A DNA stretch of 55,434 bases, taken from contig NZ_QHJY01000183.1 of assembly GCF_003185805.1 (NCBI RefSeq), forward strand, positions 1 through 55,434, in the 5' to 3' direction. Origin of the DNA: Caulobacter sp. D5. GTDB taxonomy: Bacteria; Pseudomonadota; Alphaproteobacteria; Caulobacterales; Caulobacteraceae. Positions 1 to 8,414 of this stretch are shown piece by piece. Position numbers and translations under genes: made by a program. The notes beneath the pieces are model-generated. The model was not told the origin of the DNA and did no database searches. It saw nothing but the letters and a program-made list of their open reading frames with translations. How positions within the stretch are numbered: position 1 is the first letter of the stretch; each line of letters starts with the position of its first letter.

Positions 1-2
1 GC

Positions 3-431
3 CGGGCGCGCGCCCGGGGCGGACGCGGACCGGCGACCCTGGCCCGGCGGCTGCAAGGCCTGCCTGCGCCCGGGACCCACACCCTGGCGGTGAGCATCAC
101 GCCTGAGGCCGGCGCCGAGATCTGGAGCCGGCGTTTCGGCGCGCGGACCTTCCGCTCGCGGATCGCCGCGGCGGCCGACGATCCGTTCGCCTTCGAGGAG
201 ACGGTCGGTCCGCTGACCTTCCGCTTCCACGCGGCGGCGCGTGGCGGGGGCTTTTCGTGGATCTTCGAAAGCTGGCGGCTGGGCCCCCTGCCCCTGCCGG
301 CCGCCTGGGGTCCGCGCGTGCGGGCCTACACCTTCGCCCGCGACGGGACCTATCGCTTCCGGGTGCTGGTGGCCCATCCATGGTTGGGCGTGGTGTTCGG
401 CTACGCCGGGCGGCTGGGCGGCGAGCATTAA
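3..431 (+). CDS. DUF4166 domain protein, C-terminal fragment
   Basis: The reading frame is open from the window edge to a TAA at 429-431, so only the last 142 residues are visible and the start lies outside. The segment has the features I associate with DUF4166: an early EIWSRRFG stretch (a conserved W-R-F-G core), a central GGGFSW turn, then a run of L/P-rich residues before GPRVRAY and a closing VAHPWLGVVFGYAG. This domain is often found as the C-terminal part of saccharopine-dehydrogenase-like or NAD-binding epimerase-like proteins, so the missing part may be such a domain; that is inference. Its biochemical role is unknown. Downstream lies an inverted repeat at 474-569 that separates it from the convergent operon ending at 614. 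Confidence 0.7.
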   Translation, partial: RARARGGRGPATLARRLQGLPAPGTHTLAVSITPEAGAEIWSRRFGARTFRSRIAAAADDPFAFEETVGPLTFRFHAAARGGGFSWIFESWRLGPLPLPAAWGPRVRAYTFARDGTYRFRVLVAHPWLGVVFGYAGRLGGEH

Positions 432-473
432 GGCGTATCGATATTCAGCTATTCGCGACTTTCAAATCCGCGC

Positions 474-569
474 ATCCCCGCGAAGGCGGGGACCCAAGCC
501 GGATTTCAGGATGAGGCGCGACCGTGGATCGTTTCCAACCTCGGCTTGGATCCCCGCCTTCGCGGGGAG
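474..569. repeat. Intergenic inverted repeat, family A copy 1
   Basis: Two arms, at about 474-501 and 542-569, are near-perfect reverse complements built around TCCCCGCGAAGGCGGGGA and TCCCCGCCTTCGCGGGGA followed or preceded by CCCAAGCC/GGCTTGG. Each arm is itself a short hairpin, so the element can fold as two small hairpins or one long one. It sits between two convergent transcription units. A second copy with the same core lies at 46670-46765. Confidence 0.85.
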
Positions 570-613
570 GCTCGGTGAAAAATGAGCTCAGGCCGGTGAA
601 TGTCGATCAGGAC

Positions 614-1391
614 CTAGGCGTCGATCCGCCGGAACACCGCCATGGCCTGGCCGACGCCGGAGACGTCGCTCGGGATGGTCTCGACCAGGCGCCAGGCCGG
701 AGCGGCGCGGCGGGCGAAGCCTTCGGCGGTCATGTAGCCGCACAGCAGGTTGGAGCCCTCGGCCCCGCGCTGGCGGATGAGGAAGCCGTCGGCGGCCAGG
801 CGGTCGGCGAACTCGGCGGCGGCCGGGATCTTTTCGTCGAAGAACGACAGCAGGGCCAGCCCGCCGGGCCGCACGACCCGGGCCAGCTCGGCCAGCCAGG
901 CCTTCAGCGGCTCTTCGGTCATGTGGGTGAAGACCGAGGTGGCGTAGACGAGGTCGAAGGCGGCCGCCTCGTAGGGCAGGGGCGGCGTCTGGCGCGACAG
1001 CACGAAGCGGCCGGGCAGGTTCGCCGCGGCCCAGTCGATCAGCTTGCCGTTGATGTCGCAGCCCGACAGCCGGGCCCGCGGCGCCGAGATAGCGCGACAC
1101 CCGCCCGCAGCCGCAGCCGAAGTCCAGCACGTCGGGATGCTCGGAGAGCGGCCGGTCGTGGCGGGCGGCGACGGCCTCGATCAGGTCGGCGGCGGTGCGC
1201 CCCTGGGCCAGGAAAGCCGCGGCGTCGGCGTGACCGGCGGTCATCACCCGCAGATAGGCCGGCGGGACGGGCAGGTCCTCGACGGCGACGTCCTCGGCCG
1301 CCGGCTTGAGGGCCTGCAGGTGCTGGAAGATGGCGAAGGCGGCGTCGGCCAGGCCCAGGCGGTCCAGCACGCCGATCAGGCGGCGCCTCAT
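614..1391 (-). pseudogene. Class I SAM-dependent methyltransferase, frameshifted
   Basis: The frame starting at ATG 1391 runs through the SAM-binding motif VLDFGCGCGRVSRYL and then loses similarity; the next frame picks up exactly there with GCDINGKLIDW and continues through FDLVYATSVFTHM and VVRPGGLALLSFF to a stop at 614. One extra G near 1083-1085 (minus-strand reading) accounts for the switch: removing one base gives a clean 258-residue protein. It is the last gene of the operon and overlaps the glycosyltransferase stop by four bases (ATGA), so it was probably a methyltransferase acting on a glycan or lipid together with that enzyme. Whether the shift is a true mutation or a sequencing error cannot be told from the sequence. 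As written, the product would be a read-through protein of 267 residues with a scrambled C-terminal half. Confidence 0.8.
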
Positions 1392-2311
1392 GACTTACGC
1401 AGACGGGGATTGAGGGCCGGGCGGCAGATCGACAGCAGCAGGATCAGCGGCGCCAGCATGACGGCGACGACATAGCGCTGCCAGGTGTCGGCCCGCTTGA
1501 TGAAGTAGCGCGACAGGCCCACGCCCTTGTGGAACTCGACCTTGACCGGGTGCTCCAGGCTGGTGTGGCCCAGGTGGATGACGCGGGCCTGCGGATGGAA
1601 CAGCACCTGGCCGCCGGCCTGGCGGGCGCGCCAGCACAGGTCGATGTCCTCGACGTGCAGGAAATAGCCCTCGTCGAAGCCGGCCAGGGCCTGGAAGTCG
1701 GGGCGACGCAGGGCGAAGCAGGCGCCGGAGATGGTCGGCACGGGCGCGGGCTCGGCCGGCAGGGGCTCGTGCTCGCGGTGGATCTCGAAGCGGGCGAAGC
1801 GCTTCACCTTCTGGCTGAGCTGCGACAGGCTCATCAGGGTGGTGACCGGCGTCACCTCGCCCCGGCGGCCGCCGCGCTGCTCGGTGCCGTCGACGTTCAT
1901 GACCCGGGCGCCGACCACGGTGGGGACAGGCTGGTCGCGGAAGGCCGCGACCATGGCCGGCACGCAGTCCGACTGCAGGTTGGCGTCCGGATTGACGAAG
2001 ATCAGGTATTCGCCCTGGGCGATCGAGGCGCCGAGATTGGCGCCCCGGGCGAAGCCGACATTGCCGTGGCCCTGGGCCAGCTGGATGCGCGGCTCCGTCA
2101 GGCCCAGAGCCCGCAGCATCTCGGCGTCCGACGGCGAGGAGCCGTTATCGACGATGACGAACTCGTCGACCATCGGCTCGGCCAGCACGTGGCGGATGCT
2201 GTCGACCAGCGCTTCTCCCGTCCAATAGACGACCATCACCACCGAAACCAAAGGCTTGGCGGGACGTGCGCCTGCGGCGAGGACCGTAAAGGACGGGAGA
2301 ATGCTGTTCAT
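1388..2311 (-). CDS. Glycosyltransferase family 2 (WbbL/rhamnosyltransferase-like)
   Basis: A 307-residue GT-A fold transferase. The N-terminal nucleotide-sugar half shows SVVMVVYWTGE, an FVIVDNGSS motif near residue 55, the GNVGFARGANLG segment typical of WbbL-like rhamnosyltransferases, and the FVNPDANL stretch containing the DxD-like metal site. An ED motif (VEDIDLCWRARQAG) near residue 222 is the usual catalytic-base region of GT2 enzymes. A hydrophobic C-terminal segment (VVAVMLAPLILLLSI) suggests membrane attachment. It would add a sugar, perhaps a deoxyhexose, to a cell-surface polysaccharide; the acceptor is unknown. The start overlaps the thrS stop by one base (TGATG) and its own stop overlaps the methyltransferase start, showing translational coupling. 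Confidence 0.88.
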   Translation of the reverse strand: MNSILPSFTVLAAGARPAKPLVSVVMVVYWTGEALVDSIRHVLAEPMVDEFVIVDNGSSPSDAEMLRALGLTEPRIQLAQGHGNVGFARGANLGASIAQGEYLIFVNPDANLQSDCVPAMVAAFRDQPVPTVVGARVMNVDGTEQRGGRRGEVTPVTTLMSLSQLSQKVKRFARFEIHREHEPLPAEPAPVPTISGACFALRRPDFQALAGFDEGYFLHVEDIDLCWRARQAGGQVLFHPQARVIHLGHTSLEHPVKVEFHKGVGLSRYFIKRADTWQRYVVAVMLAPLILLLSICRPALNPRLRKS

Positions 2312-4287
2312 CAGACCTGCGCAGGCTCTCGAACGTCTTGCGGCGCCTTGGCCCGCGCGAGGTCGGGCGGGGTGGCTTCCTGGCCGAGCACGACGAGCGC
2401 GTCGTCGAGCGACAGGATCTGCTGCCCTTCGCCGCCGAGGCGACGCAGGGCGACCTGCCCCGTCTCCGCTTCCTTACGCCCGACCACTGCGATCACCGGA
2501 ACCTTGCCGAGGCTATGCTCGCGAATCTTGTAGTTGATCTTCTCGTTACGAAGATCGACTTCCGCGCGCAATCCCATAGCGATCAACCGCTCGACCACGG
2601 TGCGCGCATAGTCGTCCGCGTCCGACGTGATCGTGGCCACGACGACCTGGGTCGGCGCCAGCCAAAGCGGCAGGTGGCCCGCGTAGTTTTCCAAAAGAAT
2701 CCCGATGAACCGCTCGAACGACCCCAGGATCGCGCGATGCAGCATCACCGGCCGCTTCTTGGATCCATCCTCGGCAACGTATTCGGCGCCCAAACGTTCC
2801 GGCAAAACATAATCAAGCTGCAGCGTGCCGCAGGTCCACTCCCGCCCGATGGCGTCCTGGACGATGAAATCGAGCTTGGGCGCGTAGAAGGCGCCGTCGC
2901 CCTCGGCGATCACCGGCTCGACGCCGGCCAGGCGCGCGGCCTCGGCCAGCATGCCTTCGGCCTTGTCCCAGAACTCGTCCGAACCGGCGCGCAGCTCCGG
3001 ACGCGTGGCCAGAGCGATGTACTTGGTCGTCATGCCGAGGTCGGCGTGGATCATCCGCGTCAGGCGGATGAAGCGCTCGGTCTCCTCGACGATCTGGTCC
3101 TCGCGGCAGAAGATGTGGGCGTCGTCCTGGGTGAAGGCGCGCACCCGCATCAGGCCGTGCAGGGCGCCCGACGGCTCGTAGCGGTGGCAGGCGCCGAACT
3201 CGGCCATGCGCATCGGCAGTTCACGGTACGACCGCTGGCCGACGTTCCAGATCTGCACGTGGCCGGGGCAGTTCATCGGCTTGAGGGACAGGATCTCGCC
3301 TTCGACCGTCTCGCAGACGAACATGTTGGCGCGGTACTTGTCCCAGTGGCCCGAGTTTTCCCAGAAGGTCTTGTCCAGGACCTGGGGCGTCTTGACCTCG
3401 ATATAGCCGGCGCGGTCGAGGCTGCGGCGCATATAGGCCTCCAGCGTCTGCCAGAGCTTCCAGCCCTTGGGGTGCCAGAAGACCATGCCCCGGCCCTCTT
3501 CCTGCATGTGGAAGAGACCCAGCGCCTTGCCCAGCTTGCGGTGATCGCGCTTCTCGGCCTCCTCGATACGCTTCAGATAGGCCTCGAGATCGGCTTCCGA
3601 GGCCCAGCTCGTGCCGTAGATGCGCTGCAGCTGGGCGTTGTTCTGGTCGCCACGCCAGTAGGCGCCGGCCAGCTTGGTCAGCTTGAAGGCCTTGCCGACA
3701 TGCTTGGTCGACGGCAGGTGGGGGCCGCGGCAGAGGTCCTTCCAGTTCCCCTGGCGATAGACCGTGATCGTGTCCGTACCCGGCAGGTCACGGATGATCT
3801 GGGCCTTGTACTGCTCGCCGATCTCGTCGAAGTGCTTGATCGCCTCGTCGCGATCCCAGACCTCGCGCGTGATCTTCTCGTCGCGGTCGACGATCTCCTT
3901 CATGCGCTTTTCGATCGTCGCCAGGTCATCCAGGCTGAACGGCTCGTCGCGGGCGAAGTCGTAATAGAAGCCGTCCTCGACGTTCGGACCGATCGTCACC
4001 TGGGTGCCGGGGAACAGCTCCTGCACGGCCTCGGCCAGCACGTGGGCGGTGTCGTGGCGGATGGTCTCGAGGGCCTCGGGGGCGTCGCGCGTCAGGATCT
4101 CGAACTTGCGCTCGCCGGCCAGCAGGTCGGGCGTCAGGGCGCGGTCGAGGTCGAGCACCTGGCCGTCCAGCTTGATCAGCAGGGCCTTCTTCTCGAGCGA
4201 CTTGGAGATGGCGGCCGCGACGTCGCGACCCGTCGCGCCATCGGGGTACTGACGGGAGGAGCCGTCGGGGAAAACCAGATCGATCAT
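2311..4287 (-). CDS. thrS: Threonine--tRNA ligase
   Basis: A full-length 658-residue class II aminoacyl-tRNA synthetase that charges tRNA-Thr in the cytoplasm. Domain order is clear: TGS domain (about 1-65), the second additional editing domain with the HxxxH zinc motif HDTAH at 78-82 and CRGPH at 186-190, a class II catalytic core beginning near 250 with the zinc-ligand cysteine in MNCPGH at 340, [10 protein letters not shown] as motif 2, and a C-terminal anticodon-binding domain starting near the [10 protein letters not shown] segment and ending with [10 protein letters not shown]. Length matches the family. The ATG overlaps the yidD stop by four bases. There is no T-box leader, as expected in a Gram-negative organism. 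Confidence 0.98.
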   Translation of the reverse strand: MIDLVFPDGSSRQYPDGATGRDVAAAISKSLEKKALLIKLDGQVLDLDRALTPDLLAGERKFEILTRDAPEALETIRHDTAHVLAEAVQELFPGTQVTIGPNVEDGFYYDFARDEPFSLDDLATIEKRMKEIVDRDEKITREVWDRDEAIKHFDEIGEQYKAQIIRDLPGTDTITVYRQGNWKDLCRGPHLPSTKHVGKAFKLTKLAGAYWRGDQNNAQLQRIYGTSWASEADLEAYLKRIEEAEKRDHRKLGKALGLFHMQEEGRGMVFWHPKGWKLWQTLEAYMRRSLDRAGYIEVKTPQVLDKTFWENSGHWDKYRANMFVCETVEGEILSLKPMNCPGHVQIWNVGQRSYRELPMRMAEFGACHRYEPSGALHGLMRVRAFTQDDAHIFCREDQIVEETERFIRLTRMIHADLGMTTKYIALATRPELRAGSDEFWDKAEGMLAEAARLAGVEPVIAEGDGAFYAPKLDFIVQDAIGREWTCGTLQLDYVLPERLGAEYVAEDGSKKRPVMLHRAILGSFERFIGILLENYAGHLPLWLAPTQVVVATITSDADDYARTVVERLIAMGLRAEVDLRNEKINYKIREHSLGKVPVIAVVGRKEAETGQVALRRLGGEGQQILSLDDALVVLGQEATPPDLARAKAPQDVREPAQV

Positions 4288-4538
4288 TCTTCACACATCC
4301 ATTTACGCGGCTCGCGCGGCGGCGGCGGCGGGTCGTACCCCGAGCCGCCGAACGGATTGCATCGGCAGATCCGTCGCAGCGCCAGCCAGGACCCCTTGGC
4401 GGGTCCGTGATCCTTGAGCGCCTGGGCCGCATATTCCGAACAGGTCGGCATAAAGCGGCACTGGCGCCCGATGAGAGGCGAAAGCGTCAACTTGTAGGCG
4501 CGCAGGCCCAGGTCGACAGTGCGGTCATAAAGGCTCAT
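4284..4538 (-). CDS. yidD: Membrane protein insertion efficiency factor YidD
   Basis: An 84-residue protein of the YidD/UPF0161 family, which attaches to the inner membrane and assists YidC-dependent insertion of membrane proteins. The family signature is intact: [19 protein letters not shown] with its two cysteines, followed by [15 protein letters not shown]. In many proteobacteria yidD lies beside rnpA and yidC; here it is instead in the thrS operon, directly upstream of thrS with a four-base overlap and 55 bases after the NifU-like gene. The acidic, proline-rich tail after GYDPPPPP is short, as is usual in this family. Confidence 0.95.
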   Translation of the reverse strand: MSLYDRTVDLGLRAYKLTLSPLIGRQCRFMPTCSEYAAQALKDHGPAKGSWLALRRICRCNPFGGSGYDPPPPPREPRKWMCEE

Positions 4539-4593
4539 GCCGGCGCTTTCGCGAACGGAGTCGGGGACTTATCGCACCCGCGAAAAGCTCCGA

Positions 4594-5055
4594 TCAAGCG
4601 GCGCCGGCGCTGCTAGTTCGCGTTTGGGCGGAAGCTGTGGCCTTCCGGACAGCCTCGACCGCGGCCTCGAACGCCAGAAGCGTCGAGGCGTGACGGGCGG
4701 GATAGTCCTTGACCGGCTCCAGCACGGCGAGCTCCGCAAAGCGGCCCGCGGGGGGCGGGCCGTTCGACTTGAGCATAGCGGCCAGGGCGTCGCGGGCCAA
4801 CTCAAGTTCGGAAAGATCCGTACCGATGATCTGCGCGCCCAGCACCGCGGCGCTGGCCTGGCCCAGGGCGCAGGCCGAAACCTCCTGGGCGAAGTCGGCG
4901 ACCCTGCCGTTCTCGACCACCACGTCGACGACGATGCGGCTGCCGCACAGCTTGGCCGTCTTCTCGGCGCTGGCGTCAGGCGCGGCCAGCCGCCCGGCCC
5001 GCGGCATGTTGGCCACGAGCGTCAGGATGCGGGCGCTGTAGAGATCGTCGATCAT
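4594..5055 (-). CDS. NifU/IscU-like iron-sulfur cluster scaffold protein
   Basis: A 153-residue protein of the NifU N-terminal (IscU/SufU) family, which assembles Fe-S clusters and passes them to apo-proteins. Two of the three usual cluster-ligand cysteines are visible, C37 in KLCGSR and C62 in SACALGQAS. At the place of the third cysteine the sequence reads PARHAST, with H122 where SufU/IscU proteins have Cys. The protein is therefore a divergent scaffold or a regulator of assembly rather than a classic IscU. It overlaps the SRPBCC gene upstream by four bases. There is no suf or isc gene nearby in the window. Confidence 0.85.
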   Translation of the reverse strand: MIDDLYSARILTLVANMPRAGRLAAPDASAEKTAKLCGSRIVVDVVVENGRVADFAQEVSACALGQASAAVLGAQIIGTDLSELELARDALAAMLKSNGPPPAGRFAELAVLEPVKDYPARHASTLLAFEAAVEAVRKATASAQTRTSSAGAA

Positions 5056-5522
5056 CCGACTTCAGATGGGACCGCGCCACGCTCGCGCCAGAGGGCCTCG
5101 GCCCGGTCGCGCACCGCCTCGCCCATGGCCGTGAAGGCCGTCTTCAGCGCCTTGCGCTCGTCCTTGCCGATCCACTTGACCAGCAGGCCCATGAACAGCT
5201 CGCCGTTCGAGAAGGTGGCGTTGGTCGGCCCCATGTTCTCGACCTCGATGTAGCGGATCGCCGTGACGAAGCCGCCCAGGCGCTGCGAACGCCAGTGCAG
5301 CTGCTCGTAGGGCACCCAGTCCTGGACGATCGGCTGGATCACCTTGACCGGACGATCGCCGATCGCCTCTTCCAGCGTCAGGGCCGTGCCGATCTTCAGC
5401 TGGCCGGCGGCCTTGACGTAGAGCGGGTTCCACTGGTGCCAGCTGTCGAAGTCGGACACGACTTCCCAGACGATCTCGGCGGGGGCCTGGACCCCGATGC
5501 GGTGCTCGACGGCGCGTTTCAT
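5052..5522 (-). CDS. SRPBCC-family (START-like) protein
   Basis: A 156-residue polyketide cyclase/SRPBCC protein. The start (MKRAVEHRIGVQAPAEIVWEVVSDFDSWHQWNP) carries the usual pattern in which a beta strand is followed by the W-x-V-V-x-D-F-x-x-W-x-x-W-N-P hallmark of this hydrophobic-cavity fold. Members bind lipids or other hydrophobic ligands; the ligand here cannot be predicted. It is the first gene of the six-gene operon that runs to 614 on the minus strand and overlaps the NifU-like gene by four bases (ATGA). The 64 bases between this start and the DinB gene stop are the only place for the operon promoter; I see no convincing match to a sigma-70 consensus there. Confidence 0.85.
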   Translation of the reverse strand: MKRAVEHRIGVQAPAEIVWEVVSDFDSWHQWNPLYVKAAGQLKIGTALTLEEAIGDRPVKVIQPIVQDWVPYEQLHWRSQRLGGFVTAIRYIEVENMGPTNATFSNGELFMGLLVKWIGKDERKALKTAFTAMGEAVRDRAEALWRERGAVPSEVG

Positions 5523-5586
5523 GGCAGCGATCTAGCACATCCGGGGGGTGGAGCTACAGACGTCAACCGCCCCCTTTTTCTTCCCC

Positions 5587-6087
5587 TCAGACCCCCGCCT
5601 CGCGCTGATAGACCGGCAGGTCCAGCGACGGCGGGGCGAGCCCGGCCTGGCTCAGCAGGTCGTGGGCCTGGCCGCGGTGATGGGTCTGGTGGTTGAAGAG
5701 GTGGGCCAGGGTCTTCCACAGCGGACCGACCACCTCGACCCCGTCGGCCTTGCGCACCCAGCGGAACTGGGCCGCGCAGGCCTCGTCGGTGAGGCCGGCG
5801 ACATAGGCGATGAGGCCGGCGTCCTCGGCGTCGCGGGCGGCGCGCAGGGACGCGAGGTCTTCGAACAGCAGGGTGTCGAGGCCGTAGGACGGCAGCGGGG
5901 TTGCGGAGAGGCGCGCGGTCCAGATGCGGTCGGTGACCAGCAGGTGGTTCAGGGTCCCGGCGATCGAGCCGAAGAAACCGCCGCGCGGGGCGGTGAACCC
6001 GCCGGGCGGCAGGGCCTCGCAGGCGGCGTGCAGGCGGGCGTTGGCCCAGGCGTTGTAGCCGGCCATCAGGATGAAGTAGTCGCGCAT
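5587..6087 (-). CDS. DinB family protein
   Basis: A 166-residue four-helix-bundle protein of the DinB/YfiT superfamily, putative metal-dependent hydrolases or thiol transferases. Expected histidines are in place: an N-terminal MAGYNAWANARL helix, HLLVTDRIW (first His, in the second helix), and HLFNHQTHHRGQAHDLL near the C-terminus with the HxxxH metal pair. The longer open frame begins at 6249, but the extension is encoded by a repeat (6188-6316) and has no family similarity, so I use the ATG at 6087 (MRDYFILM). The substrate is unknown; such proteins often handle thiols or act as bleomycin/toxic-compound detoxification partners. Confidence 0.88.
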   Translation of the reverse strand: MRDYFILMAGYNAWANARLHAACEALPPGGFTAPRGGFFGSIAGTLNHLLVTDRIWTARLSATPLPSYGLDTLLFEDLASLRAARDAEDAGLIAYVAGLTDEACAAQFRWVRKADGVEVVGPLWKTLAHLFNHQTHHRGQAHDLLSQAGLAPPSLDLPVYQREAGV

Positions 6088-6187
6088 GGGGTCGGCTCCG
6101 AACGCGGGCGGGTTGCGGGCCGCCCGCTGCGCAGATGGCGCAGCTTGGCGGACGGTGCAAGGCGCGGAGCAATTCGCCATCGCAGTT

Positions 6188-6316
6188 CCCCTCCCCCTTG
6201 ATGGGGGAGGGGCAGGGGTGGGGGTGATGCGGCGGCTGAAGCCGCGCACGGCCGCCGGCTCAGCAGGTCACCCCCATCCCCGACCCTTCCCCCATCCGCC
6301 AACGGGAAGGGAGAGG
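6188..6316. repeat. Intergenic inverted repeat, family B copy 1
   Basis: A C/G-run-rich element. The left edge reads CCCCTCCCCCTTGATGGGGG followed by GAGGGGCAGGGGTGGGGGTGA; the right edge is AGGTCACCCCCATCCCCGAC with CCTTCCCCCATC. The two edges are rough reverse complements of each other. A second copy at 11177-11298 is in the opposite orientation. It occupies most of the gap between the DinB and CoA-transferase genes. Confidence 0.8.
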
Positions 6317-6342
6317 TCCCAAAAGGGATGGAAACAGCCGAA

Positions 6343-6984
6343 CTAGATCGCCACCTCGAACGCCGCCTCGGTCTTGGCCTGGACCTCGTCGACGCTCACG
6401 CCCGGGGCCAGTTCGATCAGCTTCACCGGGGTCTTGCCGCGGTTGATCTCGAAGACGCCCAGTTCGGTGATCAGCAGATCAACCACGCCGGCGCCGGTCA
6501 GCGGCAGGGAGCAGGCCTTGAGCAGCTTGGGCGCGCCGGACTTCTCGCAGTGGTCCATGACCACGACCACCCGCTTGACGCCGGCCACCAGGTCCATGGC
6601 CCCGCCCATGCCCTTGACCATCTTGCCGGGCACCATCCAGTTGGCGAGGTCCCCGGTCTCGGAGACCTGCATGCCGCCCAGGATCGACAGGGCGATATGG
6701 CCGCCGCGGATCATGGCGAAGCTGTCGGCCGACGAGAAATAGGAGCTGCTGTCCAGCTCGGTGATCGTCTGCTTGCCGGCGTTGATCAGGTCGGCGTCTT
6801 CCTCGCCCTCATAGGGGAAGGGACCCATGCCCAGCATGCCGTTCTCGCTTTGCAGCGTCACGTGCATGCCCTCGGGGATGTAGTTGGCCACCAGGGTCGG
6901 GATGCCGATGCCCAGGTTCACGTAGAAGCCGTCGCGCAGCTCCTTGGCGGCGCGGGCCGCCATCTCGTCGCGGGTCCAGGCCAT
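6343..6984 (-). CDS. scoB: 3-oxoacid CoA-transferase subunit B
   Basis: A 213-residue beta subunit of a SCOT-type CoA transferase, which moves CoA from succinyl-CoA (or another acyl-CoA) to acetoacetate and so feeds ketone bodies into central metabolism. The family core [17 protein letters not shown] is followed by the SENGMLGMG motif in which the catalytic glutamate, E47, forms the thioester intermediate. [16 protein letters not shown] segment is also characteristic. The length is typical for a separate B subunit. Its ATG overlaps the stop codon of subunit A (TAATG), consistent with stoichiometric production. The exact acyl specificity (acetoacetate versus 3-oxoadipate) cannot be fixed, although I lean towards acetoacetate because no beta-ketoadipate genes are near. 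Confidence 0.93.
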   Translation of the reverse strand: MAWTRDEMAARAAKELRDGFYVNLGIGIPTLVANYIPEGMHVTLQSENGMLGMGPFPYEGEEDADLINAGKQTITELDSSSYFSSADSFAMIRGGHIALSILGGMQVSETGDLANWMVPGKMVKGMGGAMDLVAGVKRVVVVMDHCEKSGAPKLLKACSLPLTGAGVVDLLITELGVFEINRGKTPVKLIELAPGVSVDEVQAKTEAAFEVAI

Positions 6985-7709
6985 TACGCTTGTTCCTTCG
7001 TCTTTTCTTCGCGGGGGCGGGTGGTGACGCGCTCGATGCGCTTCTCGAACTTGGCGCCCGCGATGATGCGGTCGACGAAGATGCCGGGGGTGTGGATGTT
7101 GTCCTTGTCGAGCGCGCCGATCTCGACCAGTTCCTCGACCTCGACGACGGTGGCCTTACCGGCCGTGGCCATCATCGGATTGAAGTTGCGGGCCGTCTTT
7201 CGGTAGACGAGGTTGCCCTCGGCGTCGGCCTTCCAGGCCTTGACGATCGACAGGTCGGCCACCAGGCCGCGCTCCATCACGTACATCTCGCCGTCGAACT
7301 CGCGGGTCTCCTTGCCCTCGGCCACCAGGGTGCCGTAGCCGGTGCGCGTGAAGAAGGCGGGGATGCCCGCGCCGCCGGCGCGGATGCGTTCGGCCAGCGT
7401 GCCCTGCGGGTTGAACTCCAATTGCAGTTCTCCACTCAGGTATAGCTGTTCGAACAGCTTGTTCTCGCCCACATAGGACGAGACCATCTTCTTGATCTGA
7501 CGGTTCTCCAGCAGGATGCCCAGGCCGAATCCGTCGACCCCGCAGTTGTTGGAGATGACCGTGAGGTCCTTGACCCCCGTTTCGCGGATCGCCGCGATCA
7601 GGTTTTCGGGAATGCCGCAGAGACCAAAGCCCCCCGCCATGATGGTCATGCCGTCGAACAGCAGACCCGCCAACGCTTCAGCGGCGTCGGACTTCACCTT
7701 GTCGACCAT
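6984..7709 (-). CDS. scoA: 3-oxoacid CoA-transferase subunit A
   Basis: A 241-residue alpha subunit that pairs with the downstream beta subunit. The oxyanion/CoA-binding loop is visible as [16 protein letters not shown] near residues 20-35, and further family features are [20 protein letters not shown], and [11 protein letters not shown]. The ribosome binding site GGGAGGAA lies directly upstream of the ATG at 7709. The two genes form a simple operon; the divergent kef pair begins 108 bases away, and the gap includes an A/T-rich stretch (about 7760-7795) that could hold promoters for either side. Confidence 0.93.
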   Translation of the reverse strand: MVDKVKSDAAEALAGLLFDGMTIMAGGFGLCGIPENLIAAIRETGVKDLTVISNNCGVDGFGLGILLENRQIKKMVSSYVGENKLFEQLYLSGELQLEFNPQGTLAERIRAGGAGIPAFFTRTGYGTLVAEGKETREFDGEMYVMERGLVADLSIVKAWKADAEGNLVYRKTARNFNPMMATAGKATVVEVEELVEIGALDKDNIHTPGIFVDRIIAGAKFEKRIERVTTRPREEKTKEQA

Positions 7710-7817
7710 GGTTCCTCCCGGAGCGACGTTCGCCGACTGCTCTGAAGCGCCGGCCGGAGAAATTCAAGCCTTGATGAATAAATTTTCCCGCCACGCGACT
7801 TCGATCGGTGAGCGCGC

Positions 7818-8411
7818 GTGACGGGCGAGCCTAACACCGCGCTCGTGACGCCCGCCACCGCCGGCGCCCTGCTGACCCTGGCGCACCCGGCGCTTGAACG
7901 CTCGCGCGCCAATCGCGCCCTGGCCAAGGCGGCCAAGGCCCTTTCCGGCGTCACTTTCCACGACCTGTACGAGACCTATCCGGACTTCGCGATCGACATC
8001 GAGACCGAGCAGCAGAAGCTGCTCCAGCACGACATCATCGCCTTGCAGTTCCCGCTGTTCTGGTACTCGCCGCCGGCCCTGATGAAGGAGTGGCTGGACC
8101 TGGTGTGGCTGCACGGCTTCGCCTACGGCCTGGGCGGCGACGCCTTGGCCGGAAAGCGCCTGTTCGTGGCCTGCACCACCGGCGGGGCGGCCCAGGCCTA
8201 TCACGCCAAGGGCTACAACCGCTTCACCCTGGACGAATTCCTGCGCCCGCTGGAGCAGACGGCCTATCTGTGCGGCATGGTCTGGGAGACGCCGTTCGTG
8301 GTGCACGGGGCGGCGATGAAGGACGACGAGCAGCTGAAGGCCGAGGCCCTGCGCTACCAGGCGCGGCTGTCGGCCCTGCTGACCGCCGACCACGCGGCCG
8401 AGGGAGCGTAA
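7818..8411 (+). CDS. NAD(P)H oxidoreductase, KefF/KefG-like ancillary protein
   Basis: A 197-residue flavodoxin-fold quinone reductase. Family features include LLTLAHPALERSRANRAL at the N-terminus (phosphate-binding region), LQHDIIALQFPLFWYSPPALMKEWLDLVW, the LFVACTTGGAAQAY turn, and a C-terminal CGMVWETPFVVHGA. KefF/KefG proteins bind FMN and activate the neighbouring glutathione-gated potassium efflux antiporter, linking potassium loss and cytoplasmic acidification to electrophile stress. The start is a GTG with only a weak upstream purine stretch; a second GTG at 7845 is possible. The stop is three bases from the antiporter start, so the two are clearly co-transcribed. Confidence 0.9.
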   Translation: MTGEPNTALVTPATAGALLTLAHPALERSRANRALAKAAKALSGVTFHDLYETYPDFAIDIETEQQKLLQHDIIALQFPLFWYSPPALMKEWLDLVWLHGFAYGLGGDALAGKRLFVACTTGGAAQAYHAKGYNRFTLDEFLRPLEQTAYLCGMVWETPFVVHGAAMKDDEQLKAEALRYQARLSALLTADHAAEGA

Positions 8412-8414
8412 GCC

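Noticed and set aside
2338-4410. A 690-codon open frame on the plus strand opposite thrS
   Set aside because: It is antisense to a clear thrS, its translation has no motif and is rich in residues expected from GC-rich reverse-frame reading.
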